DNA of 64,000 nucleotides. Source: Hyphomicrobiaceae bacterium. GTDB taxonomy: Bacteria; Pseudomonadota; Alphaproteobacteria; Rhizobiales; Hyphomicrobiaceae. Below are positions 62,381-64,000 of this stretch, piece after piece. The DNA lies in the NCBI GenBank assembly GCA_030655135.1, contig JAURWC010000076.1, forward strand, positions 1-64,000, read 5' to 3'. The translations under genes and the position numbers were made by a program. Position 1 is the stretch's first letter, and each line of letters starts with the position of its first letter. A model generated the notes under the pieces. That model ran no database searches, was not told the DNA's origin, and worked only from the letters and a program-made list of their open reading frames with translations.

Positions 62381-63273
62381 GCGACGACGGTCAGCATGCT
62401 CTGACCATCATCGCTTTCATCGGCAGCGTGTTCTCGCCTTATTACGCGGCTGCGCGGCGGCTTGGCTGGAGCGATCCGGAGAACTTCTGTGCCGTCAACG
62501 TCGCGCTTTATGAGCCGCGACGGAAGTTCTGGTCACTGACGGAGCGGACGCGACGCGACCTGCGGCGCAATCGCGATTCCCTGGCTATCGGCCCAAGCAG
62601 CCTGCTGTGCGACGGCAATGCTCTGGTGATCGACATCAACGAACTGACGGTGCCGGTGCCACGGCGCATTCGTGGCACCGTACGGGTCACCCCGACGGTG
62701 ACGAACGACAAGGTCATGCATTTGGACGAGGCGGGACGGCATCGCTGGCGGCCGATCGCGCCCCATGCGCGCGTAAGGGTGGAGTTGCACGATCCACGCA
62801 TTCGCTGGGAGGGAGCCGCATACCTCGACACCAACTCCGGAGACGAGCCGTTGGAGGACGCATTCTTGGCATGGGACTGGTCGCGCGCCCACACCCCTGA
62901 CGGCACGACCATTACCTACGACGTGACGCGGCGCGATGGGTCCAAAGGCTCGCTCGGCCGCATTTTCGACCCTAGTGGACGAATGCGTACTCCAGGTTTG
63001 CCGCCCACGGTCCCGCTGCCGGCTACCCACTGGCGGATCGCCCGGAACGTCCGGTGCGACGTTGAATGTTCGCCGCACGTGGTGCGCACACTGGAAGATA
63101 CACCTTTCTACGCCCGCTCCGTCGTCGAGACGCATTTGGGCAGCAAGCCGGTGACGGCAATCCACGAAAGCCTTTCGCTGTCTCGCGTTGCAAACCCGAT
63201 CGTCCGCTGCATGCTTCCATTCCGCATGCCGCGTAAAAGATTCCGGCATCCGAACGATGTCTGGCGCGCTTGA
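62179..63273 (+). CDS. crtC: Carotenoid 1,2-hydratase (about 364 aa)
   Basis: Hydroxyneurosporene synthase, which hydrates the end group of acyclic carotenoids before CrtD and CrtF act. The family core begins at FDAPVAPGGYVWWYVDAISDDG and continues with LTIIAFIGSVFSPYYAAARR and ENFCAVNVALY. No ATG or GTG exists just before the core. The nearest in-frame start upstream is GTG 62179 (ATG 62038 is the next), forcing a 200-bp overlap with crtD, while the first start after the crtD stop (GTG 62428) would remove the core. The true start, possibly a rare codon, is unresolved. Confidence 0.85.
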   Translation: MDGILQPADGADAGAAPLPGGRQYTSGAGRADGGSVGADGGGARLEGLGFDAPVAPGGYVWWYVDAISDDGQHALTIIAFIGSVFSPYYAAARRLGWSDPENFCAVNVALYEPRRKFWSLTERTRRDLRRNRDSLAIGPSSLLCDGNALVIDINELTVPVPRRIRGTVRVTPTVTNDKVMHLDEAGRHRWRPIAPHARVRVELHDPRIRWEGAAYLDTNSGDEPLEDAFLAWDWSRAHTPDGTTITYDVTRRDGSKGSLGRIFDPSGRMRTPGLPPTVPLPATHWRIARNVRCDVECSPHVVRTLEDTPFYARSVVETHLGSKPVTAIHESLSLSRVANPIVRCMLPFRMPRKRFRHPNDVWRA

Positions 63274-63343
63274 CATCCTGGCTCAACGCACCGACGATCT
63301 GTCAGAGCCCCATAAAGAGGGCAGCCGTGGAGGATCGCTTTGC

Positions 63344-63365
63344 GTCTCAGTCATTACATTGAGAC
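63344..63365. promoter_or_regulatory. Inverted repeat upstream of the bacteriophytochrome gene
   Basis: GTCTCA-N10-TGAGAC, a perfect 6-bp-arm palindrome, 43 bp before the ATG at 63408 in the 134-bp gap after crtC. An operator role is inferred from position. Confidence 0.45.
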
Positions 63366-63407
63366 CGCGTTGCCGCGCGCCGCTCTACTTTCGGGCGGGC
63401 GTGTGTT

Positions 63408-64000
63408 ATGACTCGTTCGCAACCCGCCGTAAAAGACGCCGTAACCGCCAAGAACGTGGATCTTTCGAACTGCGACCAGGAATTGGTTCAGTTTCCTGGC
63501 GCCATCCAGCCCCACGGGGCAATGCTCATTGTCGATGAGCCGGACTACATTATCCGCCAGGCGAGCGCCAACTGCGAAGCGATCATCGGCCGGTCTGCGA
63601 ACGACGTGCTCGGCAAGCGCGTCGCGGACGTGTTCGCTGCCGCCCCGCGCATGCTGGAGCAGATGCAGCGCATGTCGCTCGAGAACGGGCCCGTGCATGT
63701 CGTGCGGGAGTCGTTTGCCGGCGCCACCAACGGGGTCAACATTTTCGCGCATCGCTGCGGCGGTGTCCTCATCCTGGAAGTCGAGACGATTGCCGATCCG
63801 GCGGCCGAACCTACGACGCATCTGTATTCCGACGTGCGGGAAACGATTGCGATGCTGGAGGCGTGCCAGGGTCTGCAAAATTTCTTCGACCTCGCCGTTG
63901 AGCGCATCCGGGTTTTTACCGGATACGATCGCGTGCTGGCTTACAAGTTCGCCGAGGATGGCAGCGGCCATGTGATGGCGGAAGCGATACCCGAGGGCCT
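63408..64000 (+). CDS. bphP: Bacteriophytochrome, N-terminal part (cut by window end)
   Basis: The reading frame stays open from ATG 63408 to the window edge (197 codons). Residue Cys22 in SNCDQELVQFPGAIQPHG matches the biliverdin-attaching Cys of bacteriophytochromes (CxxE...IQPHG). The PAS domain runs to about residue 125, and the GAF domain begins with FFDLAVERIRVFTGYDRVLAYKFAEDGSGHVMAE. The rest (GAF, PHY, output module) lies outside. In Bradyrhizobium and Rhodopseudomonas a bacteriophytochrome beside the cluster antagonises PpsR in far-red light; the same is likely here. Confidence 0.92.
   Translation, partial: MTRSQPAVKDAVTAKNVDLSNCDQELVQFPGAIQPHGAMLIVDEPDYIIRQASANCEAIIGRSANDVLGKRVADVFAAAPRMLEQMQRMSLENGPVHVVRESFAGATNGVNIFAHRCGGVLILEVETIADPAAEPTTHLYSDVRETIAMLEACQGLQNFFDLAVERIRVFTGYDRVLAYKFAEDGSGHVMAEAIPEG

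Overview
The window comes from a high-GC alphaproteobacterium, most likely a phototrophic member of the Hyphomicrobiales. The right-hand quarter is a purple-bacterial photosynthesis gene cluster with a type II reaction centre, LH1, chlorophyllide reductase and spheroidene/spirilloxanthin-type carotenoid genes. The SOS boxes have the alphaproteobacterial form GTTC-N7-GTTC, and the TLS operon is the imuA-imuB-dnaE2 type. The organism assignment is inferred from gene content and family resemblance. No rRNA or tRNA gene was seen.

Layout. 1-5000: a 56-bp tandem palindromic repeat, a zf-CHCC protein, an FAD monooxygenase and three exported proteins. 5284-6462: LexA-boxed dinB. 6645-23909: a polyamine catabolism region. 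It holds a putrescine/spermidine ABC importer (potFGHI-like) with a gamma-glutamylputrescine oxidase, a GntR regulator, two glutamine-synthetase-like ligases, the hydrolase PuuD, aldehyde dehydrogenase, GABA aminotransferase, a putrescine-type aminotransferase and a TetR regulator. Together these encode a complete Puu route from putrescine to succinate semialdehyde. 24041-27784: a small membrane ORF, a candidate C-rich sRNA, FKBP, a CBS protein, a glutamine amidotransferase and a small-molecule kinase. 27881-39257: an accessory metabolic island with an AraC regulator, two SDRs, an APC permease, a cysteine hydrolase, a coenzyme-B12 diol dehydratase with fused large and medium subunits, a phospho-lyase-like class III aminotransferase overlapping a propionyl-CoA synthetase gene, and no recognisable reactivase. 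39266-43662: a small exported protein, an orphan hybrid histidine kinase and a glycosyltransferase-like protein. 43754-49416: the imuA-imuB-dnaE2 mutasome behind its own LexA box.

49648-64000: the photosynthesis cluster. tspO is followed on the minus strand by the bchCXYZ-pufQBALM superoperon, then crtF-crtE (minus), divergent crtD-crtC (plus) and the start of a bacteriophytochrome gene cut by the window end. Three exact TGT-N12-ACA sites (the PpsR/CrtJ motif) lie in the bchC and crtE/crtD control regions. One of them sits directly upstream of an undescribed 78-residue membrane protein gene.

The most unusual points are: an in-frame amber codon in bchX just after the P-loop, with two nearby substitutions in an otherwise intact cluster; two small single-span membrane protein genes attached to the photosynthesis cluster, one behind a pufM terminator and one behind a PpsR-type site; the fused, reactivase-less diol dehydratase island; a candidate sRNA with C-rich anti-Shine-Dalgarno loops; and a 31-codon gene with its own ribosome binding site and terminator.
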